In this document: positions 10,642 through 19,660 of the stretch, piece by piece | Numbering within the stretch: the first letter of the stretch is position 1 | How the letters are laid out: every line of letters starts with the position of its first letter | Source of the DNA: Mycolicibacterium goodii | GTDB taxonomy: Bacteria > Actinomycetota > Actinomycetes > Mycobacteriales > Mycobacteriaceae | Direction: 5' to 3' | DNA length: 64,000 nucleotides | Assembly: GCF_001187505.1 (NCBI RefSeq) | Contig: NZ_CP012150.1 | Coordinates: forward strand, 1,054,001-1,118,000 | The notes under the pieces: model-generated | Seen by the model: only the letters and a program-made list of their open reading frames with translations | What the model was told of the DNA's origin: nothing | The model's database searches: none | Program-made: the position numbers and the translations under genes

Positions 10642-13600
10642 TCAGCGTGCGACGGCGTCGATGGCCTTGTAGATGCGCTGCTCGCTGACCGGGCGGGGGG
10701 TGCCGAGTTGCTGCGCCCACAGGCTCACTCGCAGTTCCTCGATCTGCCACGCGATGGCCACCACGTCGGGCGCCGCCGCGCGTGCCTGCGACAGCGCGCG
10801 GACCAGGTCGTCGTAGGCGTCCTCCACCGCGTGCACGCGGGCCATGCGCTCACGGTCGGCGCCCATCGCGTGCAGTAGCCGTTCGAGCCGCCGCGCGATC
10901 GCGGTGAGGTACCGGGTCAGATCGGGCAGCCGAGCGATCCCGGTCGTCGTGACGAAACCCTTGGGCAGCAACCGTTCCAGTTGCACACGGATGTCCTCGA
11001 CCGCATCGGCCTGCCCGGCAGGCGGCTTGTCGGGCAGGGCCACGCCGACCTCGTGCGCGGCGGCAAGGACCTTCTCGACGCGGGACACCGCGGCCTGCGT
11101 GGTGGGTCCGAGTTCCTTGGCCGCACGCTCGGTGAGCGTGATGAATTCAGCCCTGCTCCAGACGATCTGGCGCACCAGGGTGTCGGCGGCCGCGTCGGCG
11201 CAGTCCTCCAGCAGCGCGGCGAGGTTGCCGTCGGGGTTCGCGTTGAGCCCCAGGCGGGTCCGTGGGCTCAGACCGCGCTCGATGGCCCGGACCGGCGACG
11301 GCACGCTCAACCGCAACAGTCGCCGCAGCCCGGGACCCATGGCGGCATCGCGTTCGGTCGCGTTCGGGAAAACCCGGATGTCGACGGCCTTTCCGGTGTC
11401 GACGAAGCCCGGATACCCGCGGACGGTGTGCCCGCCGCTGACGTTCTCCACGGTGCGGGGCAATTCGTCGAGATCCTCCGGCCACGCCCGCAGGCCCTTC
11501 CGCTGCAGTCCGTCATCGACCGCGTCGACCGCGGCGGCAACGGCCTGGGCGACCGGCACCGCGAGTTGCTCACGCAGAGCGCCGATGTCCTTGCCGCGGG
11601 CCACCTCGGCGCCGTCGGCGCTCTCGACCGCGAACGTCACCCGCAGATGCGCAGGCACCTTGTCGAGGTCGAAGGCGTCGATGGGCACCAGAATTCCGCT
11701 GCGCCTGCGCAGTTCGCGCTGCAACGCATCGAGCAGTGAGCCCTCCGCGGGGTCGAGATGGGGCAGGACCGTGCGAGCGGTGTCCGGGGCGGGCACGAAG
11801 TTGCGGCGCAGGTCCTTGGGCAGCGACTTGATGAGCGCCGTGATCAGTTCCTCGCGCAGCGCCGGAACCTGCCAGGCGAAGTTCTCCCCGCCGAGGCGCG
11901 CCAGCACACCGACCGGCACGTGCACGGTCACCCCGTCGTCGGCGGCGCCCGGGTCGTACCGGTAGCTCAGGGGCAGTTCGAGGTCGCCGGCCCGCCAGGT
12001 GTCGGGGTGCTCCGCGGCCTCCTCGGTGCGCAGCAGGTCCTCGCGCGTGAAGGTGAGCAGGTCGGGTGTCTTGTGGCGCTGCTTCTTCCACCACGCGTCG
12101 AAGTGCCGGGCCGAGACGATGTCGGCCGGGATCCGCGCGTCGTACAGCGCGAAGATCTCGTCGTCGCCCACCAGCAGGTCGCGACGCCGGGCCCGCTCCT
12201 CCATCTCCTCGACCTCTTCGCGCAGTCGCGCGTTGTCGCGGAAGAAGTGGTGGCGGGTCTGCCAGTCACCCTCGACCAGGGCGTGCCGGATGAACAGTTC
12301 GCGGCTGACCACCGGATCGATCTGGGCGTAGTTGACCCGGCGGCGCGGGACCAGCGGCAGGCCGTAGAGCGTCACGCGCTCGAACGCCATGACCGCGCCG
12401 CGCCTGGCGTCCCAGTGCGGTTCGCTGTAGCTGCGTTGCACGAGGTGCCCGGCGACGCGTTCGACCGCCTCCGGCTCGATGCGCGCCGCGATGCGGCCGA
12501 ACAACCTGCTGGTCTCGACGAGGTCGGCCACCACGACCCAGCGCGGCGGCTTCTTCGTCAGCACCGACCCGGGCGCGAGCACGAACTTCGTGTTGCGGGC
12601 ACCGGTGTAGTCACGGCCGTCCCCGTCACGAAGCCCGATGTGCGACAACAGGCCTGCGGTGAGCGCGGCGTGGATGCGGGCCGGGTCGGCGGGCTCATCG
12701 GACTCCCGGATTCCGATGTCGCGGGCGATGCTGCGCAGCTGCCCCACCAGGTCCTGCCACTCGCGGATCCGCAGGTAATGCAGGAACTCGTCGCGGCACG
12801 TCCGCCGGAAGGCGTTGCCGGACAGTTCGCTTCGCTGCTCCCGCAGATAGTTCCACAGGTTCAGGTAGGAGATGAAGTCCGAGTGCTCGTCGGCGAAACG
12901 GGCATGCTTCTGCCGGGCCGCCTCCTCGCGGTCCGACGGGCGTTCACGCGGGTCCGGGATGGACAGCGCCGCCGCCAGCACCAGCACCTCGCGCACGCAG
13001 CCTTCGGCGTCGGCCTGCAGGATCATCCGGCCGATGCGCGGATCGAGCGGCAGGCGGGCCAGCCTGCGTCCGGTCTCGGTGAGCGCCGGGGTCGAATTGC
13101 CGGCACCGGCGGCGGAAGCGGAGTCGAACGCACCGAGTTCCTGCAGCAGTCCGATGCCGTCGCGGATGCTGCGGGCATCCGGCGGGTCGAGGAACGGGAA
13201 GTTCTCGATGTCGCCGAGACCGAGCGCGCTCATCTGCAGGATCACCGCGGCGAGGTTGGTCCGCAGGATCTCCGGATCGGTGTAGCGGGGCCGGGATTCG
13301 AAGTCCTCTTCGGAGTAAAGGCGGATGCACACGCCGGGCGCGGTACGCCCGGAGCGGCCCGCGCGCTGCGCTGCCGAGGCCTGGGAGATGGGTTCGATGG
13401 GTAGCCGCTGCACCTTGGTGCGCCTGCTGTAGCGCGAGATCCTGGCGGTGCCCGGGTCGACGACGTAGCGGATGCCCGGCACGGTCAGCGAGGTCTCGGC
13501 GACGTTGGTGGCCAGCACGACGCGTCGACCCGAACGGCTCGGCTGGAAAACCTTCTGCTGTTCCGCGGTTGGCAGCCGCGCGTACAGCGGCAGCACCTCG

Positions 13601-14562
13601 GTGTTGCGGAGATCTTTCAAAGCCTCTGCGGTGTCGCGGATCTCACGCTCACCGGAGAGGAACACCAGCACGTCGCCGGGTGGTTCGGCTTCGAGTTCGC
13701 GGACCGCGTCGACGATCGCCTCGGTGGGATCGCGCATCTCGGTGCGCACGATCTCGTGGTCGGGATCGTCGGGATCCTCGTCCTCGGCTGGTCGTACGGG
13801 GACTTCCAGTGGCCGGTAACGGATCTCGACGGGATAGGTGCGCCCGGAGACCTCGACGATCGGCGCATCGTCGAAGTGGCGCGAAAAACGCTCCGGTTCG
13901 ATGGTCGCCGACGTGACGATCACCTTGAGGTCGGGCCGGCGCGGCAGCAGTTCGCGCAGATAGCCGAGCAGGAAGTCGATGTTGAGGCTGCGCTCGTGGG
14001 CCTCGTCGAGGATCAGGGTGTCGTAGCGCAGCAGCCTGCGGTCGCGCTGGATCTCGGCGAGCAGGATGCCGTCGGTCATGAGTTTGACGAGCGTGGCGTC
14101 ACTGGCCTGGTCGGTGAACCGCACGGTGTAGCCGACGGCGTCACCGAGCGGGGTGTTGAGCTCGTCGGCGATGCGCTGCGCGACGGTGCGGGCCGCCAGC
14201 CGCCGCGGCTGGGTGTGGCCGATGGTGCCGCGGATGCCCCGGCCGAGGTCGAGGCAGATCTTGGGCAGCTGGGTGGTCTTGCCCGATCCGGTGGCACCGG
14301 CCACCACGACGACCTGGTTGTCGCTGATGGCCTTGGCGATGTCGTCGCGGCGTTGCGTGACCGGCAGGTCGGGATAGGTGATCTGCGGGACGGCGGCCTG
14401 GCGGGTGAGCACCAGCGCCTCGGCCGCCGATATCTGTTCGGCGATCTTTGCCGGGTCAGCGCCCCGCAGATTCTTGAGCCGACGCCCGAGCCGCGCCGCG
14501 TCGCGGATGGTCAGTCCGTCGAGACGCGCACGCAGCTCACGCAGTTCCTGACGTTCCGACAC
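10642..14562 (-). CDS. hrpA: ATP-dependent RNA helicase HrpA (DEAH box)
   Basis: A 1306-aa DEAH helicase, matching the usual HrpA size of about 1300. From GTG 14562 it starts SERQELRELRARLDGL, in register with HrpA N-termini. Motifs: Walker A GATGSGKT (89-96), DEAH (186-189), SAT (218-220), and QRAGRSGR in motif VI, followed by the HA2, OB-fold and long C-terminal DUF3418 regions. HrpA unwinds RNA and in E. coli rescues stalled ribosomes. A 174-nt open extension upstream (to 14736) is rejected because it has no helicase-like content. The gene converges on the alpha/beta hydrolase with an 18-nt gap. Confidence 0.92.
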   Translation of the reverse strand: MSERQELRELRARLDGLTIRDAARLGRRLKNLRGADPAKIAEQISAAEALVLTRQAAVPQITYPDLPVTQRRDDIAKAISDNQVVVVAGATGSGKTTQLPKICLDLGRGIRGTIGHTQPRRLAARTVAQRIADELNTPLGDAVGYTVRFTDQASDATLVKLMTDGILLAEIQRDRRLLRYDTLILDEAHERSLNIDFLLGYLRELLPRRPDLKVIVTSATIEPERFSRHFDDAPIVEVSGRTYPVEIRYRPLEVPVRPAEDEDPDDPDHEIVRTEMRDPTEAIVDAVRELEAEPPGDVLVFLSGEREIRDTAEALKDLRNTEVLPLYARLPTAEQQKVFQPSRSGRRVVLATNVAETSLTVPGIRYVVDPGTARISRYSRRTKVQRLPIEPISQASAAQRAGRSGRTAPGVCIRLYSEEDFESRPRYTDPEILRTNLAAVILQMSALGLGDIENFPFLDPPDARSIRDGIGLLQELGAFDSASAAGAGNSTPALTETGRRLARLPLDPRIGRMILQADAEGCVREVLVLAAALSIPDPRERPSDREEAARQKHARFADEHSDFISYLNLWNYLREQRSELSGNAFRRTCRDEFLHYLRIREWQDLVGQLRSIARDIGIRESDEPADPARIHAALTAGLLSHIGLRDGDGRDYTGARNTKFVLAPGSVLTKKPPRWVVVADLVETSRLFGRIAARIEPEAVERVAGHLVQRSYSEPHWDARRGAVMAFERVTLYGLPLVPRRRVNYAQIDPVVSRELFIRHALVEGDWQTRHHFFRDNARLREEVEEMEERARRRDLLVGDDEIFALYDARIPADIVSARHFDAWWKKQRHKTPDLLTFTREDLLRTEEAAEHPDTWRAGDLELPLSYRYDPGAADDGVTVHVPVGVLARLGGENFAWQVPALREELITALIKSLPKDLRRNFVPAPDTARTVLPHLDPAEGSLLDALQRELRRRSGILVPIDAFDLDKVPAHLRVTFAVESADGAEVARGKDIGALREQLAVPVAQAVAAAVDAVDDGLQRKGLRAWPEDLDELPRTVENVSGGHTVRGYPGFVDTGKAVDIRVFPNATERDAAMGPGLRRLLRLSVPSPVRAIERGLSPRTRLGLNANPDGNLAALLEDCADAAADTLVRQIVWSRAEFITLTERAAKELGPTTQAAVSRVEKVLAAAHEVGVALPDKPPAGQADAVEDIRVQLERLLPKGFVTTTGIARLPDLTRYLTAIARRLERLLHAMGADRERMARVHAVEDAYDDLVRALSQARAAAPDVVAIAWQIEELRVSLWAQQLGTPRPVSEQRIYKAIDAVAR

Positions 14563-14971
14563 TGGGACCAGGATAGTTGACGTGCCGCCGCCATCCGGGG
14601 GGCGCCGACCGCCGCCGTATCTGGCGGTGTGCTGGGTCACTGCGTGTCTCGGGGACTTCACAGGATTGCCGCTCGTCCTTCCTTGAGAGCCCGATCCAAG
14701 CGACACAGAGAGAACCACGCGACGCGCCAAGCGCAAACCACGAAGACCCTCCCCTCACCGCTGTTTCCGCGCCGATCTTCGGTCTGTTGGTCGGTTACGT
14801 GGCCGAACCCCTGATCGGTCGCGGGTTCAAATGGCGCTATGCGGACTGGGCACTGCTCCGCCGGGCCCTTCTCGTTCTCTAGAAAAGAGAAAATCAAGCC
14901 CTCTGCCGGGAAGTAGTCGGCGTAGGAACGCCTGGGCTTAGGTTACCTAACCTCTTAGGCAGTACCCCTAG
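14563..14971. other. Intergenic stretch at the left edge of the accessory region
   Basis: There is no complete gene in these 409 bases. On the plus strand 14752-14882 reads TAVSAPIFGLLVGYVAEPL and then a WRYADWALLRRALLVL tail with stop, a protein-like hydrophobic stretch without a usable start, perhaps a gene remnant. At 14940-14953 is AGGTTA-CC-TAACCT, inside a wider hairpin (GCCT at 14930-14933 with AGGC at 14956-14959). It directly follows the stop of the minus-strand gene at 14972 and may terminate it. The HrpA promoter must lie here; no clear -10/-35 pair is seen. Confidence 0.5.
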
Positions 14972-15436
14972 CTAGCCGTTGGGGATCAGTAGCACGTTGA
15001 TATCGGTGGGCCCGGAGATGGGATATTCGTCGTCGCGGCCGGTTCTCGCGGTCTGGATGGCTTTGGCGGTGAAGATTTGGAGGTGGATAACGCCGGGGCC
15101 CAGGTTCAGTTGCTGTTCTGGGGGCGGAGTACCGATGTAGGCACCGACCGCCAGGATTCCGGTGGTCAGCTCCAGGTTTCCGTCGAAGACTCGTTCCCCA
15201 AGCCCTGTGGGGTCGGTCCCGCGGTAGACCCGTACGTGGACTAATCGCTCAGCGTCGTCGGATTCGTCTTCGCTCAATGTGTAGACATCGATGGCATGGT
15301 CTGTTGACCAGCACCAGATAGTGGTTTTAGCGCCGTCTGGGACACCCGCTTGGTCCTCGGTATCGAGATCCTCGATGCTCACGGTGCTACCCCACGGGAA
15401 TACGTGGGCATCAAGGAGCAGCTCGTTGTCACTCAC
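14972..15436 (-). CDS. Unknown acidic protein, candidate immunity protein
   Basis: A 154-aa soluble acidic protein, unrecognised. It starts at GTG 15436 (VSDNELLLDAHVFPWGS) and has many Asp/Glu, a Trp-rich strand TTIWCWSTDHAIDVY and the end INVLLIPNG. There is no signal peptide or membrane segment. It follows the toxin C-terminal remnant by 112 nt on the same strand, which is the usual place for an immunity gene in a polymorphic toxin locus. Small size, acidity and position are the only support for that role; the family cannot be named. Confidence 0.55.
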   Translation of the reverse strand: MSDNELLLDAHVFPWGSTVSIEDLDTEDQAGVPDGAKTTIWCWSTDHAIDVYTLSEDESDDAERLVHVRVYRGTDPTGLGERVFDGNLELTTGILAVGAYIGTPPPEQQLNLGPGVIHLQIFTAKAIQTARTGRDDEYPISGPTDINVLLIPNG

Positions 15437-15530
15437 AGATCCAGCACCGCCTCGTCTCGATGGGTTGGTTGCTTGGCCAGTCTCACGAGACGGCCCGTCT
15501 GGCGCAAATGGCCCGGCTTACCAGCGCAAC

Positions 15531-15639
15531 TCGATGACTGCATGTCGCTTACTTACCGGAGGGTTTTTTGTGGTTTTTCTTGCTTTTCTTGTTCTTCTTT
15601 TTGTCGTTTTTCCTATTGTCGGACTTCTTCGATGACTGC
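15531..15639. repeat. Direct repeat TCGATGACTGC, two copies 98 nt apart
   Basis: Exact 11-mers at 15531-15541 and 15629-15639. The second copy straddles the outer edge of the IS21 terminal repeat; the first sits just past the toxin stop. They may record recombination at the toxin tail or be chance. Confidence 0.35.
15549..15637 (-). pseudogene. Lysine-rich C-terminal remnant of the interrupted toxin-like gene
   Basis: Read on the minus strand from the IS edge, this gives SSKKSDNRKNDKKKN then KKSKKNHKKPSGK and TAA at 15549-15551. The stretch is AT-rich, unlike its surroundings. If the IS21 element and one copy of a 2-bp AG are removed, it continues in frame from GRNSGSK at 18050. It is therefore read as the original C-terminus of the toxin-like gene. 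A basic tail is common in nucleic-acid-acting toxin modules, but no catalytic residues are seen here. Confidence 0.65.
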
Positions 15640-15695
15640 GCTGACGAGGCTCAGCGAAAGTGCTCAGAGTTGATCGGTGAAGGTGCTCACCTGTG
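15638..15695 (+). repeat. Left terminal inverted repeat of the IS21-family element
   Basis: It runs from GCGCTGACG to GGTGCTCACCTGTG and matches the inverse complement of 17992-18049 at most positions. It contains repeated GTGCTCA units, as in the multiple-repeat ends of IS21 elements. Confidence 0.8.
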
Positions 15696-15703
15696 AGCTG
15701 GGT

Positions 15704-16543
15704 TCACTGTAGTGGTTGTCGGGTTCCGGTGGTTGCTTTGCGGAGGTTCTCGGATCGGGCGTGGTGGTCGCGAAGGCGGTAGGAGTTGCCGTCGAGGTTG
15801 AGCACGACTGAGCGGTGCAGGAGCCGGTCGAGCATCGCGGCGGCCACGGTGGTATCGCCAAGGACCTCACCCCATTCGCCGACGCCTCGATTGGTGGTTA
15901 TCACGATCGAGGTCTTCATATAGCGTTGCGCCACAACCTGAAACAACGCCGAGGCAGCCTCGCCGGGCAATGGGAGATAGCCCAGTTCGTCGATCACCAG
16001 CAGCGTCGGCCCGGCGTAAAACCGCATGGTGGTGGCCCAGCGTCCCTCGATCGCCGCGCGGTGACACCGTGCGGCAAGGTCGGCGGCGGTGGTGAAGTAG
16101 GTGCGATATCCAGCGTGAGCAGCCGCGCGGGCCAACCCCACCGACAGATGTGTCTTGCCGACCCCTGGTGGTCCGATGAGCAGCACGTTGGTGGCGGTCT
16201 CGAGATAGCGGCAGGTGCCGAGCTCGGCGATGAGCTTGCGGTCCAGTCCGGGGGCGGCGTCGTAGTCGAAGTCCTCCAGGGAGGCTGGGGTGGGCAGGCA
16301 GGCGAACCGCAACCGGCCGGCCAGACGGCGGGCCTCGGTGGCTTCAACCTCGATCGACAGCAGTTGCTCCAGGGCGGCGGTCATCGAGGTGCCCTCGGCC
16401 TGAGCGCGGTCGAGCACCGAGGGCAGCGCTTCGGCGGCGTCGTGGAGTTTGAGCACGGCCAGATGGCCACGCAGGCGTTGGTAGAGGCTGGCTTGGGCGG
16501 CGGTGCTGGGCGTGGGCACCGCATCCGAAGTAGTGGTGGTCAT
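15704..16543 (-). CDS. istB: IS21-family helper ATPase IstB
   Basis: A 279-aa AAA+ ATPase with Walker A GPPGVGKTH near residue 124, Walker B LLVIDELGYLPL and sensor ITTNRG. IstB activates IstA by remodelling target DNA. It overlaps istA by ATGA, giving translational coupling. Its length is normal for the family and no lesion is seen. Confidence 0.92.
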   Translation of the reverse strand: MTTTTSDAVPTPSTAAQASLYQRLRGHLAVLKLHDAAEALPSVLDRAQAEGTSMTAALEQLLSIEVEATEARRLAGRLRFACLPTPASLEDFDYDAAPGLDRKLIAELGTCRYLETATNVLLIGPPGVGKTHLSVGLARAAAHAGYRTYFTTAADLAARCHRAAIEGRWATTMRFYAGPTLLVIDELGYLPLPGEAASALFQVVAQRYMKTSIVITTNRGVGEWGEVLGDTTVAAAMLDRLLHRSVVLNLDGNSYRLRDHHARSENLRKATTGTRQPLQ

Positions 16544-17907
16544 GACAAGGTGTTCCTTCCGCGGGCGGCGCGTTCGTAGGTGGACAGATCGATCACGGTC
16601 GTCGGTGCGCCGAGAGTGTCGACTGTTATTGCTGATTCAGGATCAGAGGTGTTGAGCCGCAATACTTCTGCGGCTGCCAACGCAGCTGGCCCGGGTGGGA
16701 TGCGTTCCTTGCGGCGATGGGCTCGCCCACCGGTGGCGGCGGCGGTCATCGCCAGCTGATCCAAGGCGACGACGTGGCCGTGATCGCGGACCATCACCCC
16801 GGCGCCGTCGGCGGCCAACCGGTGGCGGGCGATGGTGATCTGGGAGGCGGTGACGATGTCGATGACGTCAGATCCCAGCACGTGGGTGATGCTGACCGTC
16901 GCCGACGCCAACTCCGGGGGCACCGAGTAGCGGTTACCCCGGTAGGAGACCATGGCCTGCCGTGACACTGTGCGGTCCTCGCTGAGGATCAGCGGATAAG
17001 CGACATCGGGCAGCGGCGCCAAGGGCTCGGTGGCAGCCAGAGCGGCCACCGATAGCTTGCCGTCGTCAGTGGGCCGCAGCCGGGCATCGGCACGGACTCG
17101 ACAGAAGTCGTCGAGGCGATCTTGGGCCTGTTCGACCGTGAGGTCATCAGAAAGGTTGCGCCACCACCGCTGGGCGGCAGTGTGATTGGCCTTCTCGACC
17201 ACACCTTTGCGGTTGCCTCGCTTGGGTGGGCAGATCGCCACCATCACCCCGTAATGCTTGGCCACCCCGGCGAACGACGCGGTGACCCGGCCCGAGCCAG
17301 GATCGCAGACCGTCGCCATGCGATCGAAGCGCCAGGTGCGGGTCAGTCCACCCAGTTTGCGCGAGATCCGGTCCAGACCGTCCACGAGGTGCGGTTGGGT
17401 CATCGCCGGCGCCAACACTGCCCGCCAGCGACTGGAATACGCCAGCGACCCGACCAGCAGATGCGCCATTGCGCCCCACCCCCATGAGGCGGGTGGGTTG
17501 GGCAGATCAAGCCAGTCCCATTGGGTTTCGTCCCCGGGCGGGTGATCGATGACGGAGTTGGCGCGGTCGGCGGGGTTGGCGCAGTCCGGGCAGTGCGGGC
17601 GCAGGTTTCGGGCCCGGATCTGGCGGGTCAGCGTCGGATACGACATCGCGTAACCCAGGTCTTCGAGTTCGTCGCACAGCGTGCGGGCCCACAGGTGCGG
17701 GTCCTCGGTCAATCGGGCGGTGACGTAAGCGACGAACGGTTCAAACGGATCAACGGCGGCCGGTTTGCGCACGCCCGGGGTGGTGACACCGTTGAGGTAG
17801 TTGCGGACCGTTCGGCGGTTCTTGTTCGTGTGACGGGCAATGGCCGAGATCGACCAGCCTCGTTTACGTAGGGCGTGTATCTCCAAGTCGTCCTCCCATG
17901 TGAGCAT
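16540..17907 (-). CDS. istA: IS21-family transposase IstA
   Basis: A 455-aa DDE transposase: N-terminal helix-turn-helix (WSISAIARHTNKNRRTVRNYL), then the rve core with likely catalytic Asp in ETQWDWLDL, Asp in FDRMATVCDPGSG and Glu in GVVEKANHTA, and a C-terminal beta-barrel region (SYRGNRYSVPPELA). It joins element ends to target DNA with IstB. The start is ATG at 17907. The gene appears intact. Confidence 0.92.
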   Translation of the reverse strand: MLTWEDDLEIHALRKRGWSISAIARHTNKNRRTVRNYLNGVTTPGVRKPAAVDPFEPFVAYVTARLTEDPHLWARTLCDELEDLGYAMSYPTLTRQIRARNLRPHCPDCANPADRANSVIDHPPGDETQWDWLDLPNPPASWGWGAMAHLLVGSLAYSSRWRAVLAPAMTQPHLVDGLDRISRKLGGLTRTWRFDRMATVCDPGSGRVTASFAGVAKHYGVMVAICPPKRGNRKGVVEKANHTAAQRWWRNLSDDLTVEQAQDRLDDFCRVRADARLRPTDDGKLSVAALAATEPLAPLPDVAYPLILSEDRTVSRQAMVSYRGNRYSVPPELASATVSITHVLGSDVIDIVTASQITIARHRLAADGAGVMVRDHGHVVALDQLAMTAAATGGRAHRRKERIPPGPAALAAAEVLRLNTSDPESAITVDTLGAPTTVIDLSTYERAARGRNTLS

Positions 17908-17991
17908 GAGAAAGCGGGTCTCCTTCAGATAACTGGTGCGTGGTCAGAGACCACCAGCATCGAAGGAGACCCGCCCTCATCGGCGGAGCCA

Positions 17992-18049
17992 CACAGGTGA
18001 GCACTTTCGGTGAGCAGAACTGAGCATTTTCAATGAGCGCCGTCAGCGC
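17992..18049 (-). repeat. Right terminal inverted repeat of the IS21-family element
   Basis: Inverse complement partner of 15638-15695, ending in GCGCTGACG at its outer edge (18041-18049). The adjoining host codons read GGA-TCT-AAG on the minus strand. Confidence 0.8.
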
Positions 18050-19657
18050 CTTAGATCCCGAGTTACGACCTTGCCCGCCGGCCTGATTGTTCTCACGGGC
18101 CGTATTCCGCGCGGTATTGCGGTGCTGGTTGGTGGCTTCTTGAGTCGATACATGTTGCTCAGCACGCTGCGTCTGGGGCGAAGCACGTCTCTGCTGCTGA
18201 TCGTTGTAGCGCTGTAGGGCGCACTGTGGGCAGCGAGTCTTACCGTCGGTACCCCGGTAGACGAATTCCTGCGGATCGCCCCCTTTGAGCTTGTAGCGGC
18301 GTGATAGAGCCGACAACAGCTTTCGTTCCTTCATACTTTCAAGTTCATCCAGGTGGCGGACGCTGGACCGACCGTTGCGGCTTTCTTGGGTGGAGGCGGG
18401 CGGAGACTCGTCGCGATGCAGCCCGTCGCTCCCTTTCGATTCGACTCCCCGCAGATTGTTCCGACGGTTCTGCGGAATCCGTTCAGGGAATTCGTGGGTC
18501 AGCTGTCCAGGGACGGTTTCGAATTTGTGCTGAGAGTGCCCCGGCATCTCCACTTCGTTATAGACAGCCGCCGGAGATTTGGTGGTGTAGCCACAGTCAA
18601 GCTTGCAGCCCGGATCCATCGTTTCGGGCTGGAATTCCTTCACATTGGAAGACGGCGTCTGGCCGGTATGTGGCAGATCCGACCGCAACGCCGTTGCTGG
18701 CAATTCGTGAGGCGGGGCATTCGGAGCCTTGGGTGAGACTCCCGGTGTGACTGGTGGGCTGGGGTTGGTGGCTGTTATTTCGTCGACGAGTTGCGCGCGC
18801 GGGGTAGGTGTGGTTTTGGCGACGTCGATGACGTCGTCGGTGTGTTTGGCGAGTTGTTCGGCGGCGAGTTCGGTGCCTTCTTTGACGATCTTTTTGGCCG
18901 CGCCTTGCGGGGTGATCATGGACGCGGCGCCGAGTACATCGGAGACAACGCCGAGGGCTTGGTTGTCGGGAGCGAGGGCGGTGGCGAAGTCGGCGGTGGA
19001 GCTGGCGATGTTGACCCCGGCCGAGGCGATCATGGCCGCGCCGGCGGGGCCGCCGACGCCGGTGACGGCCATGGCCACACCGCCGACGAGCATCGCACTT
19101 TCCAGGGGATGGTCTTTGACCACCCGACCGACGGTCTTGGCGGCGGACACGGTGGCATGAGCCGCTGTGGAGGCCGCGCTGGACAGGGCGTCTACGCCCG
19201 AGCCCAGGGTGTCGGTGATGCCTTTGAACGAAAACGAGAATCCTTGCGGCAGCGGTACCCCGCCAACCCCGGTGAGGTGCAGCGGTGGGTCGACGTAAAC
19301 CGGCCAGGTGGTGTGCGGTTGGGGGTCGATGACTTCGGCGAGCACATACAGCTGCGGGGCGAGTTGTTTGACCACATAGGAGCTCGGAACGAGTTTTCCG
19401 GTGGCGTCGCGGGTTTCGGCCGGGGAGAACATGCCGATGGTTTCGGCGGCCGGGGTCGCTTTGTTGATGGTCAGGTAGCCGTTGGTGTGGGCCAGCATCA
19501 CCGTGTCGGCGGGGGTCCGCACGAAGGTGGTGACCATCCGCGGCCCGTCCGGGTCGCTGATCCGCGCGACGGTGCGGGTGCCGGTGGCGGTGTTTTCGGC
19601 CAACATGTCAAACCCGGCACCGGCGTTCGGGTAGACGACCTGCAGCGTCGACGTAGT
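18050..19657 (-). pseudogene. Polymorphic-toxin-like protein, truncated at both ends
   Basis: About 535 codons without a credible start. The order is a beta-rich head (NAGAGFDMLAENTATG to VYVDPPLHLTG), a linker, an Ala/Gly-rich helical hydrophobic segment (SAMLVGGVAMAVTGVGGPAG) resembling pretoxin regions, a long Pro/Ser/Thr-rich hydrophilic linker, and a module with GCKLDCGY, FVYRGTDGKTRCPQC and a Gln/Asn/Arg-rich stretch. The frame then runs into the IS21 repeat. The 5' end abuts a CBS-domain fragment on the other strand, so the N-terminal export part is lost. The lower GC of the C-terminal third suggests transfer. The toxin activity is not identifiable; two Cys pairs could bind zinc. Confidence 0.6.
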
Positions 19658-19660
19658 TGA

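Larger units (their letters stand above)
15638..18049 (-). mobile_element. IS21-family insertion sequence (istA-istB)
   Basis: A 2.4-kb element with istA and istB overlapping by 4 nt, bounded by about 58-bp imperfect inverted repeats (15638-15695 and 17992-18049) holding GTGCTCA repeats. Both transposition genes look intact. The usual 4-8 bp target duplication is not visible; only AG is shared at both flanks. It lies in the same direction as, and inside, the toxin-like gene, splitting off its C-terminal tail and the putative immunity gene. Confidence 0.9.

Noticed and set aside
11758..13404. Long open frame antisense to hrpA
   Set aside because: Shadow of the helicase codons in high-GC DNA; composition lacks domain motifs and the hrpA frame has all DEAH motifs.
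14815..14850. GGGTTCAAAT resembling a tRNA T-loop
   Set aside because: The flanking five bases do not pair and no acceptor, D or anticodon arms can be folded.
14938..14956. IdeR iron-box-like TTAGGTTACCTAACCT
   Set aside because: Centre is one base short of the 19-bp box and it lies after a stop codon far from a start; more likely part of a hairpin.
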